This document shows positions 1 to 10,808 of a stretch of DNA of 64,000 nucleotides, piece after piece. Within the stretch, counting starts at the first letter, position 1. Every line of letters begins with the position of its first letter. The notes below the pieces were generated by a model that worked only from the letters and a program-made list of their open reading frames with translations, was not told the DNA's origin and searched no databases. Source of the stretch: Lyophyllum atratum. Taxonomy: Eukaryota > Basidiomycota > Agaricomycetes > Agaricales > Lyophyllaceae. Both the position numbers and the translations under genes were made by a program. Location: assembly GCA_014905825.1 (NCBI GenBank), contig JACGCN010000030.1:372001-436000 (forward strand), written 5' to 3'.

Positions 1-369
1 GGGGGCTTTGTTCTCAACATCAATGTCACCACCCTTATCCACCGGGATTATCAGGATCTCAAACTCTGTATGGTCATTGTAGCAACGGACAAGGACTGCG
101 AGGGAGGGGACCTCTGTCTTGAGGAACCTGGACTGGCTCTTGAGCTGAAGAATGGTGACGTCATCATTTTCGCTTCCTCCAAATTGAGCCACTTCAATAC
201 ACATTTCAGAGGACATCGTATGTCCCTGGTTTTCCACTCCGACATCTCAGCAACATCATGGGTGCAGCAGCGTAATCACTGGAACCATTCACTCTTTATG
301 AATGTTTTTGATGACGGTGATCACAGAACTGGACAGGTGGAGCACCTTGATACTGAAGTAGATACGTAA
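1..369 (+). CDS. TET/JBP-type 2OG-Fe(II) dioxygenase, C-terminal part (cut by window edge)
   Basis: The frame is open from base 1, so the N-terminal part lies outside the window. The visible 122 residues contain an iron-binding H-R-D (HRDYQD, codons near base 40), a CEGG segment, the strand GDVIIFASS, the distal His in SHFNTHF and the 2-oxoglutarate-contacting Arg in RGHRMSLVFHSD, in the order seen in basidiomycete TET/JBP-like nucleic-acid base oxygenases. Family knowledge: these enzymes oxidise methylated bases and in fungi are often found near KDZ transposons. A KDZ transposon lies 9.5 kb to the right here, but this gene is outside its ends. Whether the full gene is intact cannot be seen. 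Confidence 0.75.
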   Translation, partial: GGFVLNINVTTLIHRDYQDLKLCMVIVATDKDCEGGDLCLEEPGLALELKNGDVIIFASSKLSHFNTHFRGHRMSLVFHSDISATSWVQQRNHWNHSLFMNVFDDGDHRTGQVEHLDTEVDT

Positions 370-784
370 TTGTCAATATCAACGTAGCCGTCGTCCAGTT
401 AAATAACGCTTGCCAATGCTTGAGCACTTTGAGGAATTTTGCCCTCCCTGAATGGACAACTTGTCCACGTATTCCCACGGTCAGAAGGCAAATGCTTACT
501 AGGCATGACCGCTCTACTCTTGGCCCAACCGTCAAGCTTGCATGATGTCCACTCAGCTGACTCACTCAACAACCTCGGGATATCCACGGTGGACCGCTGA
601 AATAGCGGGTCCTTTCCCGACATTCTAACGCTCATGTTTGCCTTAAAAGACAAGACCCAATTTTATCGGCGTCCTTCTATCTCCTGTTCTATTACAGTGA
701 TCCTGATCATGTCGAAGGCCAGAAATACTTGCGCGCTCCCATTCGTGGCTCATCGTCTAGGTTCACCCGACTGACAGGTTCACC
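370..784. other. Intergenic, no gene recognised
   Basis: Only short unsupported frames. At 757-790 a 17-bp unit (AGGTTCACCCGACTGAC) is present twice in tandem, just before the larger tandem duplication upstream of the hAT gene. Confidence 0.5.
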
Positions 785-1322
785 CGACTGACTAACCAAC
801 AGGATTTCACTTGAGGAGCTCCTGACATTAGCGGGTGACATTCATTGACGATCTCAACGGTGAGTTTTTTCTGTCCAATTGAATTGTCAACGTGTTGTAG
901 CAAGCTCATGACCTTTTGCCAGCAATACATTGACCATCTGACTCCTCTCGACCTCCACGATTACCTCACACCACGACGAGACCTCGGGTTATGGTAGTGA
1001 AGTCGAACGACGTTTTTCCTATAGGTTAGCTCTTGGAGGGGCAAAGGGTATAACCGACTGACCAACCAACAGGATTTCACTTGAGGAGCTCCTGACATTA
1101 GCGGGTGACATTCATTGACGATTTCAACAGTGAGTTTTTTCTGTCCAATTGAATTGTCAACGTGTTGTAACAAACTCATGACCTTTTTCCAGCAATACAT
1201 TGACCATCTGACTCCTCTCGACCTCCACGATTACCTCACACCACGACGAGACCTCGGGTTATGGTAGTGAAGTCGAACGACGTTTTTCCTATAGGTTAGC
1301 TCTTGGAGGGGCAAAGGGTATA
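785..1322. repeat. About 265-bp direct tandem duplication upstream of the hAT transposase (period 270)
   Basis: Copy 1 (about 785-1052) and copy 2 (about 1055-1322) are near identical. They share, for example, ACCAACAGGATTTCACTTGA and the end segment TTGGAGGGGCAAAGGGTATA. Copy 2 runs directly into a TATA box. In copy 1 the same GGGTATAA is followed by other sequence, so only the second copy looks like a working core promoter. This looks like a promoter-proximal duplication. Confidence 0.85.
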
Positions 1323-1326
1323 AAAA
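1319..1326 (+). promoter_or_regulatory. TATA box of the hAT transposase gene
   Basis: TATAAAAA lies about 60 nt upstream of the start codon at 1386, directly after the second copy of the tandem duplication. Position and sequence fit a core promoter. The transcript start is not visible. Confidence 0.55.
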
Positions 1327-1385
1327 CCCCACCTTTTCCCCTGCATAACTCACTGAGTTCCCTCAGCTTCACTTTCAAGTATCTC

Positions 1386-4300
1386 ATGGCGCCTCGTGGA
1401 ACAACAAAGGAGAAAGGTGCAGCTAGCACAGCACGCACTGGTGGTGCCGCAACCGCTGCGTCTGAAGATCGGGAAACTATCGACCTCAACTTGACCGACT
1501 CCGACCCGGAACCGATTCGCAACCCTGCCCAATTTAACGAGCAGCGCACCGCTCAAGGTATATCATTTATCTACTATTCATTCTTACCATCGTCTGGCTA
1601 AACTCGATTTTTTCGTCAGCGGCGCGTGGTGGTTCGGTTGGCACAAGACCAGCAGATATGGGGCAACAGGATGCACCATCGGTCGATTCTACCGACAGTG
1701 TCACCACAAGTTCGAACAAGGCCGCCGACATTGCTTACTTTTTTACATCAAAGACGTCGGGGGGATCCCACCGTTATTGTATGCCATGCAGGTAAGTAGT
1801 TATGTTCAATTGAGGGTTCTCGATATCTCAAGGCTTGATTACAGGGCGGCTGCGGCCAGGGATCCCGATTTCCCTCGTAACCGTAATTACAAGTATTCAT
1901 TGACGACTGGAAATGATGGGCTCCGGCGTCATCTCGAGAATTTCCATAAAGACAAGTATCTCGCGCTCTGTGAGGAGCATAACTGGCCCAACCTTCTACC
2001 GACGATGAAGGCGGATTCCAAGGCCAAGGCTGAAGCTGCGAAGGCTACAGCTCGCGTCGACGTCTTCTCCGCTAATGCTGTATCCGTGCAAATTGTGCGA
2101 TTCATAGTCGCAACGGACCAAGTAAGTAACCATTCATTTGCTCCTATATCCATCTCTGACCAGACACATAGCCCCTCAGCCTCGTCGAGAATAAGGAGTT
2201 CCGCCGCCTTCTTGGCTTGTTTCGCCCAGACTATACAGAATTCGATGTGCTCCATCGTAACCAACTGCGCGTAGCTGTTCTCAGAACCTGGCACGGGTGG
2301 TTCACCAACTTTCGTTCTGAATTAGAGGTGGGTTAAAGCTCCAACACTTCAAATATAAACCGAACTCATGGTAGACATGAACAGAAAGCTGCTGGTGCAT
2401 TCAGCTTCACCGCTGATGTCTGGAGCAGTCGAACCCGACAATCCTTCTTAGCCATTACGATTCACTGGATCGCATATGAGACTGTCAATCCGATGAGTGG
2501 TCAGGGGGAAAATATGGTTCTGAAGTCAGCCCTGCTTGCATTCCATCCCATTTACGGAAAGCACGATGGACGTAATCTTGCTAGAGTTACGTTCAACATG
2601 TTGGAGCGCGCAGGAGTCAATGGCAAAGGGGTACGCTGCAATTACTTATATACGTTTGTAATTGCTAATTAATAGAACTGCCTTTTCAAAGATTCAGCAC
2701 TGGACCCTCGACAATGCCAGCAACAATGACACTTTCCTTCGTGCCCTCTCCCGCATCTACGATCGTGAATACCCTGATTCTCCCCTCTCTCCAACCGACT
2801 GTCGCATTCGATGCTTTCCCCATATAATAAACATTATCGCTCAACACGTCATCAAAGCCTTCGGCCGTATGCCCCTAGCCGACTCCGTGGGAAATGAAGG
2901 CAACAACGACGATGACTCCGATGATGAACCTGAGGGGATGGTCAATGAGGATGAGGATGAGGACGATGAGGAAGATGACCAGGAGGACGAGGGTGGGGAG
3001 GACGACGAGGAAGAGGAGGAGGAAGAGGAGGAGGAAGAGGAGGATGATGGGGCTGATGAGGAAATTAACCAGGATGAGGGCGACGAGGAGGACAATGAGA
3101 ATGACGACGAGGAGGGTGATGACGAGGAGGATGAAGACGGGGAGGATGATGAGGAGGACGACAACGATGACGACGATGATGCTGGGGCAGGGGCAGCGGC
3201 TAAGGCTAAGGGGAAAGGGAAAGGCAGAGGGAAGGGTAAAGGAAAGAAAGACGAGGATCCATTGCTCAAGAAGGTCTGTCTTGCATCCTTGGGGTATCGC
3301 TGGCACACTCTGACGCCATTCCTTGTCTGCCAAAAAGGTCCGCACCCTTGTGCGCGCTTTGCGTGCATCTGGACAGCGCAAAGAAGCCTTCGCTGCCTTT
3401 ATCGACAACGGCAACAGATTTAAGTGGTGGCGGGGGGTAAACGGTGATAGTATCACTCTGGCATCGAAGAACTTTTTGTTGGATGTTCGCACTCGCTGGG
3501 ATTCGACGTATATGATGCTTGGCCGGCTGCTTGAAATGCGCCAGGTATGTCTGCCTCTTCTCCTTTTGTGCAAATGATGGCTAAATGTATGAACATAGCC
3601 TCTCGATCGCTTCCTCCAGTTCGACCAGCAGGGGATACCTTTCAATCATCTCTCTTTATCGGAAGCCGATTGGTCCCAGGTGACCGACATGGTTACAGTC
3701 CTACAGGTACATACTCGTGACATGGACTTTGTTCTATAAAATATGAAATTGACTCTCCCATCCCGTCTTCCCAGTACCTCCACTGGGTGCAACAAGTCAT
3801 GTCAAAGGAAAGGAACCCAGTGCTCGCAGGGGCCATCCCCACGTTAGAACGATTGATGGAGCAACTGGAGATGGTAGGCCAACAAGTTCCTCGTCTTCGA
3901 TCTCCGATACAAGTTGGGCTTCAATACGCCGTCAAATATTACAAGCGTATGGATGATACGAAGGCCTATGTTATCGCAATGTGTAAGCGGTAATTCAAAC
4001 CAGTATTAATGAAAATAACTGAAAAGAAACCTCACTATTCCAGTCCTCCATCCCTTCATTCGCATGTCGTGGATTAGAGATCACTGGGATAAAGAATATG
4101 TCGATGATGCTGAGGCCACGATCAAGGCCACCGTAAGTTTTAATTCCGCTCTTTTTCAGAAGTATACTCAATATTTCCTTTATGTCTCATCCAGATGACA
4201 GAGTATCGTGCCAAAGCGCCCCCAGCAAGACAGAGCCAAGACAGACTGTCCACGTCCTCCAGAAGTGCAAAGTCCCAGGACGGCTGGCTCAACGTGGGGC

Positions 4301-4921
4301 TTCCGTCACACTTAATGATGCGAAGCAGCGACTTGGCTTGGCAAGACGCTGGAGTCGGAACACAAACTATCGACGATGAATACACCCAATATGGCTTTGG
4401 CGCCCGAAGCAAGTTTGACGTCAATATCTTAAAATTCTGGGAGGTATGAGTTATATCATGCCTCTCTCCTTCCTTGGACTCATCTTAGGCCTTTTTCTTT
4501 TACGCAGGCTCATCGCGACGAATTCCCGACTATCTTTGCCATGGCACTGGACTACCTCCCTATCCAAGCTTCTTCTGTTCCTTGCGAGCGAGCATTCTCA
4601 TCTGGTGGGGAGACCGACACTCCTCGACGCAACAGACTTGCCCCGGTTCTTATGGAGACACTTCAATTACTCAAGTTCGCTTTCAATCGTGAAGTGGCCA
4701 TGAACTTCACCGACGGCTTGTTAATGCAGGAGGACGAGTTGGCCACACCTCGTGCCTTGTCACGCCGCACAGCGGGTAAGCTCCTCACCAAACTCGGGAC
4801 TGCTAGTGGCTCGCACAGAAGAGAGGATGCAATCGACGTCATTATCCATCTTGAAGGGGAACCCGAGGCTCCAGTTGGCGGAGAATTGGGGCCAACTAAT
4901 GAAACATCGGAGACTACTTGA
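1386..4921 (+). CDS. hAT-family transposase with N-terminal BED zinc finger
   Basis: Twelve exons, all phases consistent: 1386-1557, 1620-1791, 1845-2121, 2172-2327, 2385-2630, 2692-3273, 3338-3544, 3599-3706, 3775-3982, 4044-4132, 4195-4443, 4508-4921, giving 959 aa with no stop or frameshift. Order: low-complexity start; BED finger split by an intron (C-x2-C in YCMPC, H-x4-H in RRHLENFH); first catalytic Asp in SFTADVWSS; second in DNASNND with CFPHIIN; a long Asp/Glu tract (2890-3190); RTRWDSTY; the hAT dimerisation region with the family Pro-Cys-Glu-Arg motif (SSVPCERAFSSG). It cuts and pastes hAT DNA. I could not find its own terminal inverted repeats, so its borders are unknown. It may instead be domesticated. 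Confidence 0.9.
2890..3190 (+). repeat. Acidic low-complexity tract (GAG/GAC-rich) inside the hAT transposase
   Basis: About 100 codons almost entirely Asp and Glu, followed by a Lys/Gly-rich run (to about 3250). It sits between the second catalytic Asp region and the RTRWDS region, where hAT proteins carry a variable insertion. It creates long spurious Ser- and Arg-rich frames on other strands. Confidence 0.9.
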
Positions 4922-5352
4922 TCACAGGCAGCGTCAACATTTTAATCGTGGTAGGTATCTTTCAACTTATGTACAAATATTGTCGGTCGACAGGTCTTTT
5001 TCAAGTTCCTCGATGCTTTACACCCCCTTCCCCCTTCCGTTGCGGTATATACGTACGTTGGATTCAGACTTCATGATCTTCCATATGCTTTGACCGATAG
5101 TGGTTTGATACTCTACTGTTACCCCTTACTGTGGTACAGTGAACAATATACTGAGCTTCGTGTTTTTCCCGCCTTTGAGGAGTTGTGAGAATCATGTGAG
5201 AAGAGAACACGTATGTACCGATGCTGAGCTAAGCATGTTCATCTTTCCGCTGATCTGCCACCATTATGCAGCGTTGACTCCTCAATTTGTATCACTCCTT
5301 TGTATCTAGTATCTTGCTATCTTGGCACCAATACCGCTTCAACATAATCTGA
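4922..5352. other. Intergenic, no gene recognised
   Basis: hAT 3' flank and upstream region of the kinase. No coding signal or repeat that I can support. No inverted copy of sequence from the hAT 5' side was found. Confidence 0.5.
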
Positions 5353-6455
5353 ATGGACGACCTACCTCATGGCATATTCAGAGTCGGTTCAAAGTACCGT
5401 CTTCGAGTAAAGATCGGGTCTGGTTCTTTTGGTGTGTTAGCAGTGTCTTCAAGGTCTGTAAGCGCTAAATCCTCCACATTTCTACAGGTGATGTCTATCG
5501 TGCTGATAATGTGATTACGAAGCAAGGTGTAGCCGTCAAGTTGGAGGCTATTGATAACTCCCGCTCACGACTACAACACGAATGGACTGTCTATAAAGAA
5601 CTAGGACATGCTCCAGGCATTCCTCGTCCCATGTGGTTTGGTACAGAATCAGGCTATAGAGCGCTGGTGATGGAACTTCTTGGTCCCTCGCTCGAAGAGC
5701 TCTTCAACCTCTGCCACCGGAAATTCTCACTGAAAACTGTTCTGATGGTTGGTGACCAAATGGTGTGTGCGTCAACCAATTTCACTCTATATCAATGCTT
5801 ACTGGCTTCATTCCAACAATCATAGATCTCCCGTATCAAATATGTACATCACCAAGGCTATATCCACTGCGACATCAAGCCAGACAACTTTGTCCTCGGT
5901 ACACCCCAGAATCCACATATACATCTGATTGACTTTGGGCTCGCAACAAAATACCAACATGGCCCTGCCCAAAATCACATTGCACTCAGCACGGGAAATG
6001 GTGTGCTTGGAACAGCGCGCTACTTCTCTATCAACACCCACGCAGGGCTTACTCAGAGTCGCCGGGACGATTTGGAATCCCTTGCCTATGTCCTTATCTA
6101 CTTTCTTCGCGGCTCTTTACCATGGCAGCACCTTGAAGGCAGGACGAGGAAACAGAGGTTCCTCCGTATCCAGCAAATGAAGATCAACTCCTCCATCATC
6201 GAGCTGTGCTCTGGTCTTCCTGAGGAGTTTTGTGCGTTCCTCAGTTATGTGCGTAATCTTCCATTTAGCTGCGCACCAGACTATGAGCACCTTCAAAACC
6301 TCCTTCATAATGCATTTGATCGTGCTGGATATGTAAATGACAGCAACTTCGACTGGACGTCGAAGATACCAAGGGTCAACAGCCTTTCCCACACATCTCA
6401 CAGCATTCGCCCTGCCCTTCCCTCAACAAGTATCACCGGCCACAATGATTGGTGA
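5353..6455 (+). CDS. Casein kinase 1-like protein kinase
   Basis: Three exons: 5353-5431, 5488-5762, 5826-6455 (introns 56 and 63 nt), 327 aa. The kinase fold starts almost at the N terminus: glycine loop IGSGSFGDVYR, the ATP-binding Lys in VAVKLEAID, catalytic loop YIHCDIKPDNFVLG, DFGLA magnesium loop, the CK1-type GTARYFSINTH segment and SRRDDLESLAYV. The expected HRD is HCD, so the Arg that normally contacts the activation-loop phosphate is missing. CK1 enzymes do not depend on that phosphorylation, so activity is still plausible. It is shorter than typical CK1 and lacks a long C-terminal tail. Confidence 0.9.
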
Positions 6456-6765
6456 CCTGAACCTCTGGGTATGTTATTCATATTCCTTCTCGTATCATTA
6501 CTCGCTCATCTGCAGGCTGTAGGGTGAAAATCAGTAATCAATTACCGTGAAATGTAGTCTATAGCTATTCATATAGTAGTATTCTCCAAGTTCTCGATTG
6601 CATCAAGTCGTCTCAAGTCGTCTCAAGCCGACCTTGAGTCGGCTTTGAGCTGGCTCCGGCCACCCTAACCCAAAGCTGCTTCCGGGTTGCTTCTGAACTG
6701 ATGGATTAGATTAGATGGGCCGAGATGAGATGGTTGACTAAGCAAGCTGCAACTCAGCGAGATAA
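6456..6765. other. Intergenic up to the truncated end of the Ty3 element
   Basis: Contains a short repetitive stretch (6603-6660, TCAAGTCGTC units with a partly self-complementary CCTTGAGTCGG). No gag reading frame or 5' LTR is seen, although a complete Ty3 element would have both here. Confidence 0.5.
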
Positions 6766-9700
6766 AAGCCAGCTTGCCGAGTTTGTGCAACACTAGAATT
6801 CCCTGTCCAAGTTCCTGGCTTTCTTGACATCGGTTGCCCCTCCATAGTGATTAGCGCGTCGCTCTCTGACGAGCTCGGCTTACGACGACATCGCCTCCCT
6901 CCCGGGGAGGACAACCTCAGCTCGCTATCAGAGTCGCCGCTCACTTGCACGGAGTACGTGAAGTTAGAACTTTCTTGTGGTCAGGGGGCTTGGACGTCGG
7001 GGGTCTTTAGAGCGAAGGTCAACGAGGGCCTACCTGTACCAATTATTCTTGGAATGCCATTTATCGCTGCTTGCCACCTCTTGCTCGACGCCGAAGCCCG
7101 TACTGTCATTGATAAGCGTGTAGGCTACGACATCCTGAACCAACCTCCCATCCCTACCCGCACTTGGGCTCCTCAGCGCGTTGTGCCTCCGCCGACGCCC
7201 AAGAAACCACGAGCCCCACTACCCAAAACACTTGACACCGCTTCGGAGCCAGCACTCGCGGGTTACCTACTACCAGGACCTGTCATGGCTGCCGTCCGCG
7301 AGCGTATTGAGACTATCTCCGCTGCGGAAGTGCTGAAGTCCAAGGATGCCGAGATGAAGCAAAGATACGCTGACCGCTTCCCACTCCGGCTTCCTGACAC
7401 TACCGACGACCTTCCTAATCACATCTACCACCGCATTCGCCTCAGGGAACCCCACAAGGTCACGAAAGGCGCTGGTTACTCTGCGCCCAAGAAATACCAT
7501 GAACCTTGGAAGAAACTGATCGACGAACACCTCGCCGCTGGACGCATCCGCCCATCATCTTCAGAACACGCCTCCCCTGCCTTCTGCGTACCCAAGTACA
7601 AGAACGGTACACCTGACTTAACAGTACCTCCGCGCTGGGTCAACGACTATCGTCAGCTTAATGCAAACACCATACGCGACCAGTACCCCTTACCTCGCGT
7701 CGACGACATCCTCTCTGCCTGTGGCCGGGGGAAGTACTTTGGAGTACTCGACATGACGAACTCCTTCTTCCAGACACGCGTACACCCCGACGATATCCAT
7801 CTCACCGCAGTGCGGACACCATGGGGATTGTATGAGTGGGTCGTCATGCCCATGGGAGGCTGTAACGCACCGTCAACACACCAACGCCGGATGGAAGACG
7901 CACTCCGGGACCTCATCGGCAAAATCTGCCATGTTTATCTGGACGACATCATCATCTGGTCACAGACTTTGGAGGAACATGAAGCCAACGTCGCCAAGGT
8001 ACTGGACGCACTACGTGCCGCCAACCTTGCCTGTAACGCGAAGAAGAGTTTACTCTTCGCAACCAAGATCACCTTTTTAGGGCACAGGATCTCATCTGAG
8101 GGGATATGCGCCGACCCCTTCAAAGTCGATCGCATTTTGAACTGGCCCCAACCGAACACAGCGACCAACGTCCGTGGATTCCTGGGCCTCACACGTTATA
8201 TCGCCGCCTTCCTACCTGCTCTTGCTGAACATACCAGCGTCCTAACACCTCTCACATCGAAGGACTGCGACATTGAGTTCCCCACCTGGACGGCTGCCCA
8301 CCAGGCAGCCTTTGACGCTATCAAACGGCTGGTTACCAGCACAGAATGCCTCACGGTGATCGACTACGACGACCCCACCAAGCATGTCTTTGTGACGACG
8401 GATGCGAGCGACCGACGCACGGGTGCAGTCCTGAGTTTTGGAGAGACTTGGGAAACTGCACGGCCAGTCGCTTACGACTCCTACCAGCTGAACGCTGCGG
8501 AGAAGAACTACCCTGTTCACGAGAAGGAACTCCTGGCGATTGTGAAGGCATTGAAGAAATGGCGGACGAGCCTCCTGGGCGTTCATTTTGACGTCTTTAC
8601 CGACCACCGGACCCTTGAGTATTTCCAGTCACAGAAGGAGATGTCTCGACGACAGATGCGCTGGTCCATGTACCTCGCGGATTTTGACTACGACATCACG
8701 TATATCCGTGGGGAGGATAACACTGCCGCTGACGCCCTCTCTCGCATGCCGGATGACACGCGGAGTCCAATGCTGGCCGCTTGCGCACTAGCCTACACCA
8801 GGTCCCCCCCCCGCTCCCTCACAGCTGCAGCATCCATCCTTGAAATTACCGCAGACGACACCTTGCTCAATGAGATCATTGCCGGCTACCAGGAGGATAG
8901 CTTCGCAAAACAGCTCGAGAAGGACATTATAGCTGGTAGCATCACGGGAGCGCGGAAAGAGAATAAACTTCTGTACGTCGGGAACCGCCTCCTCATCCCA
9001 AACATCCCCCGCGTCCGTGAACTCTTCTACCACCTCGCTCACGACACCCTCGGCCATTTTGGCTTCGACAAGAGCTACGAGGCCCTGCGGGACTCTTACT
9101 ACTGGCCACACATGCGCCGTGACCTCGAACAGGCATATATACCCTCCTGCTCCCCATGCCAACGGAACAAGAGCCGGACCTCCAAGCCGACTGGCCCACT
9201 ACACCCATTACCCGTGCCAGACGCCCGTTTCGAGGCGGTAGCACTCGACTTCATCGGGCCCCTGCCAGAGGAAGATGGGAAGGATACCATCCTTACCATG
9301 ACCGACCTACTCGGAGCTGAGATCCGCTTCGCCCCGGTCCACTCCACAGCCACCGCTGCCGACATTGCCGTCGTCCTCTTCAACGAATGGTATTGCGAGA
9401 ATGGTCTGATGCGCCAGATCATCTCAGACCGAGATGCATTGTTTACCTCGGAATTATGGACCGCCCTTCACAAACTCACTGGCGTTAAGCTCAAGATGTC
9501 TACGTCTTACCACCCGGAGACAGACGGAGCCAGCGAGCGCACCAACAAAACCCTCAATCAGGCCATCCGATATCATGTGGACAACAACCAGAAGGGCTGG
9601 CTCGCAAAGCTCCCGCGTATACGATTTGCTGTGATGAACACAGTCAACGCATCCACCGGATTCTCCCCGTTTCAACTGAAAACTGGACGTTCCCCCCGCC

Positions 9701-9904
9701 TGATTCCCCCACTCGTTCCTGCCCCGGCTGACTCCACACCCGCCGAAGTAGATGCTCGAGATATCATTGCCCGCCTTGAGCTCGATGTGAAGGAGGTGCA
9801 GGACAACCTACTTGCGGCCAAGATTCGCCAGGCTTACCACGCAAACGAACACCGTGCACCTGAGAGGGTGTACAAGGAAGGCGACCTCGTGATGTTGTCT
9901 ACAG
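6766..9904 (+). pseudogene. Ty3/gypsy polyprotein (pol), 5'-truncated and split by the KDZ element: first part
   Basis: The frame opens at 6766 after a stop, with no gag. Order: aspartic protease (LDIGC where D-S/T-G is expected, 6824-6838, so probably inactive); reverse transcriptase with YPLPRVDD, GVLDMTNSFFQ and YLDD near 7936; RNase H (TTDASDRRTG, then TDHRTLEYF); integrase zinc finger H-x3-H...C-x2-C (9040-9160); integrase core with LDFIGP, SDRDALF and the Glu in YHPETDGASERT. Coding continues to the insertion point at 9904; everything after 9905 in this frame (to 10021) is KDZ terminal repeat read through. The rest of the protein resumes at 28573. Family knowledge: this is a chromodomain-bearing (chromovirus-type) fungal element. 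Confidence 0.9.
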
Positions 9905-10195
9905 CACTTCAGGCAGCCACCTACCTCTACCTCATTAGGTTCGATTGTCCCACCAAAAAATTAGGCCTAACTAGGGCAGATTTTATGGTGCCATCCCATC
10001 ATGTAAGGGCTCTCCCTCCCTAGGGCCTGGGGGCTCCCAGATGCATGGGGGCCACCCACATTTTTGGTGTATGGGAGCTCCCATGAGGCACTGGATCCAC
10101 CCAGTTTTGGGGGCTCTCCCACCTAGTCACACCAGACATGTCACACCTTGAGGGGGCTCCCCAGTACTCAGGGGACCACCCTTTCTAAAATTTCA
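9905..10195. repeat. Left terminal inverted repeat of the KDZ element
   Basis: Matches the reverse complement of 28276-28565. The outer roughly 125 bp appear identical; the inner part diverges by scattered substitutions and small gaps. It contains several short near-palindromes of the type GGGNGCTCCC that also recur in the neighbouring satellite. Confidence 0.9.
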
Positions 10196-10442
10196 GCACT
10201 TCTATAATCTGGTTCTATGCATTCCCCTTTCTCAAGCACCATTGTACCACTTAGCTTGGTCTCATCTATAAACTGACATCTGTTCATTGCAATAGCGACC
10301 TGCTTCTTATGCTAAACTACTATGGTTGACAAGATAGAAATTACTGATACTATTGAACTCATTTGCATTTGCCAGTACTGACCACCATATGTGTAGGAGC
10401 TCCCTCCTGATGAACATGAGTGCTCCTTCTACATACGAGACA

Positions 10443-10770
10443 TATAGGTGCTCCCGGTAGACATGAATGGGACCCCCCTGGATGTACGGGTGCTCCCTGC
10501 ACACACGTGGGACCTCCCGCCCCACATATGGGTGCTCCCCGTAGACATCAATGGGACCCCCCCTAGATATACGGGTGCTCCCCGCACACACTTGGGACCT
10601 CCCGCCGCAGATACGGGTGCTCCCCGTAGACATCAATGGGACCCCCCCTAGATATACGGGTGCTCCCTGCACACAGGTGGGACCTCCCGCCACACATATG
10701 GGTGGTCCCCCTGCACGTATGGGTGCTTCCTATACCTATATGGGACCTCCCCTCTCATACATGGGACCTC
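10443..10770. repeat. Left subterminal satellite, 84-85-bp units
   Basis: About four units, the GGTGCTCCCC mark recurring at 10447, 10531, 10616 and (as GGTGGTCCCC) 10701. Each unit holds sub-units of the form GGGTGCTCCCCnnnGACA and GGGACC(T/C)CCC. The right-end satellite read on the opposite strand has the same build, so the two satellites are inverted relative to each other. Confidence 0.85.
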
Positions 10771-10808
10771 CCCTTCCCCAACTAGAGAGTCAACAAATTT
10801 TATACAAG

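Noticed and set aside
2841..3645. Ser-rich, Val/Leu-rich and Arg-rich frames overlapping the hAT gene
   Set aside because: Shadows of the GAG/GAC acidic tract in other frames.
9905..10021. Extension of the Ty3 frame beyond 9904 as a genuine C terminus
   Set aside because: That sequence is the KDZ terminal inverted repeat, present inverted at 28276-28565; the true continuation is at 28573.
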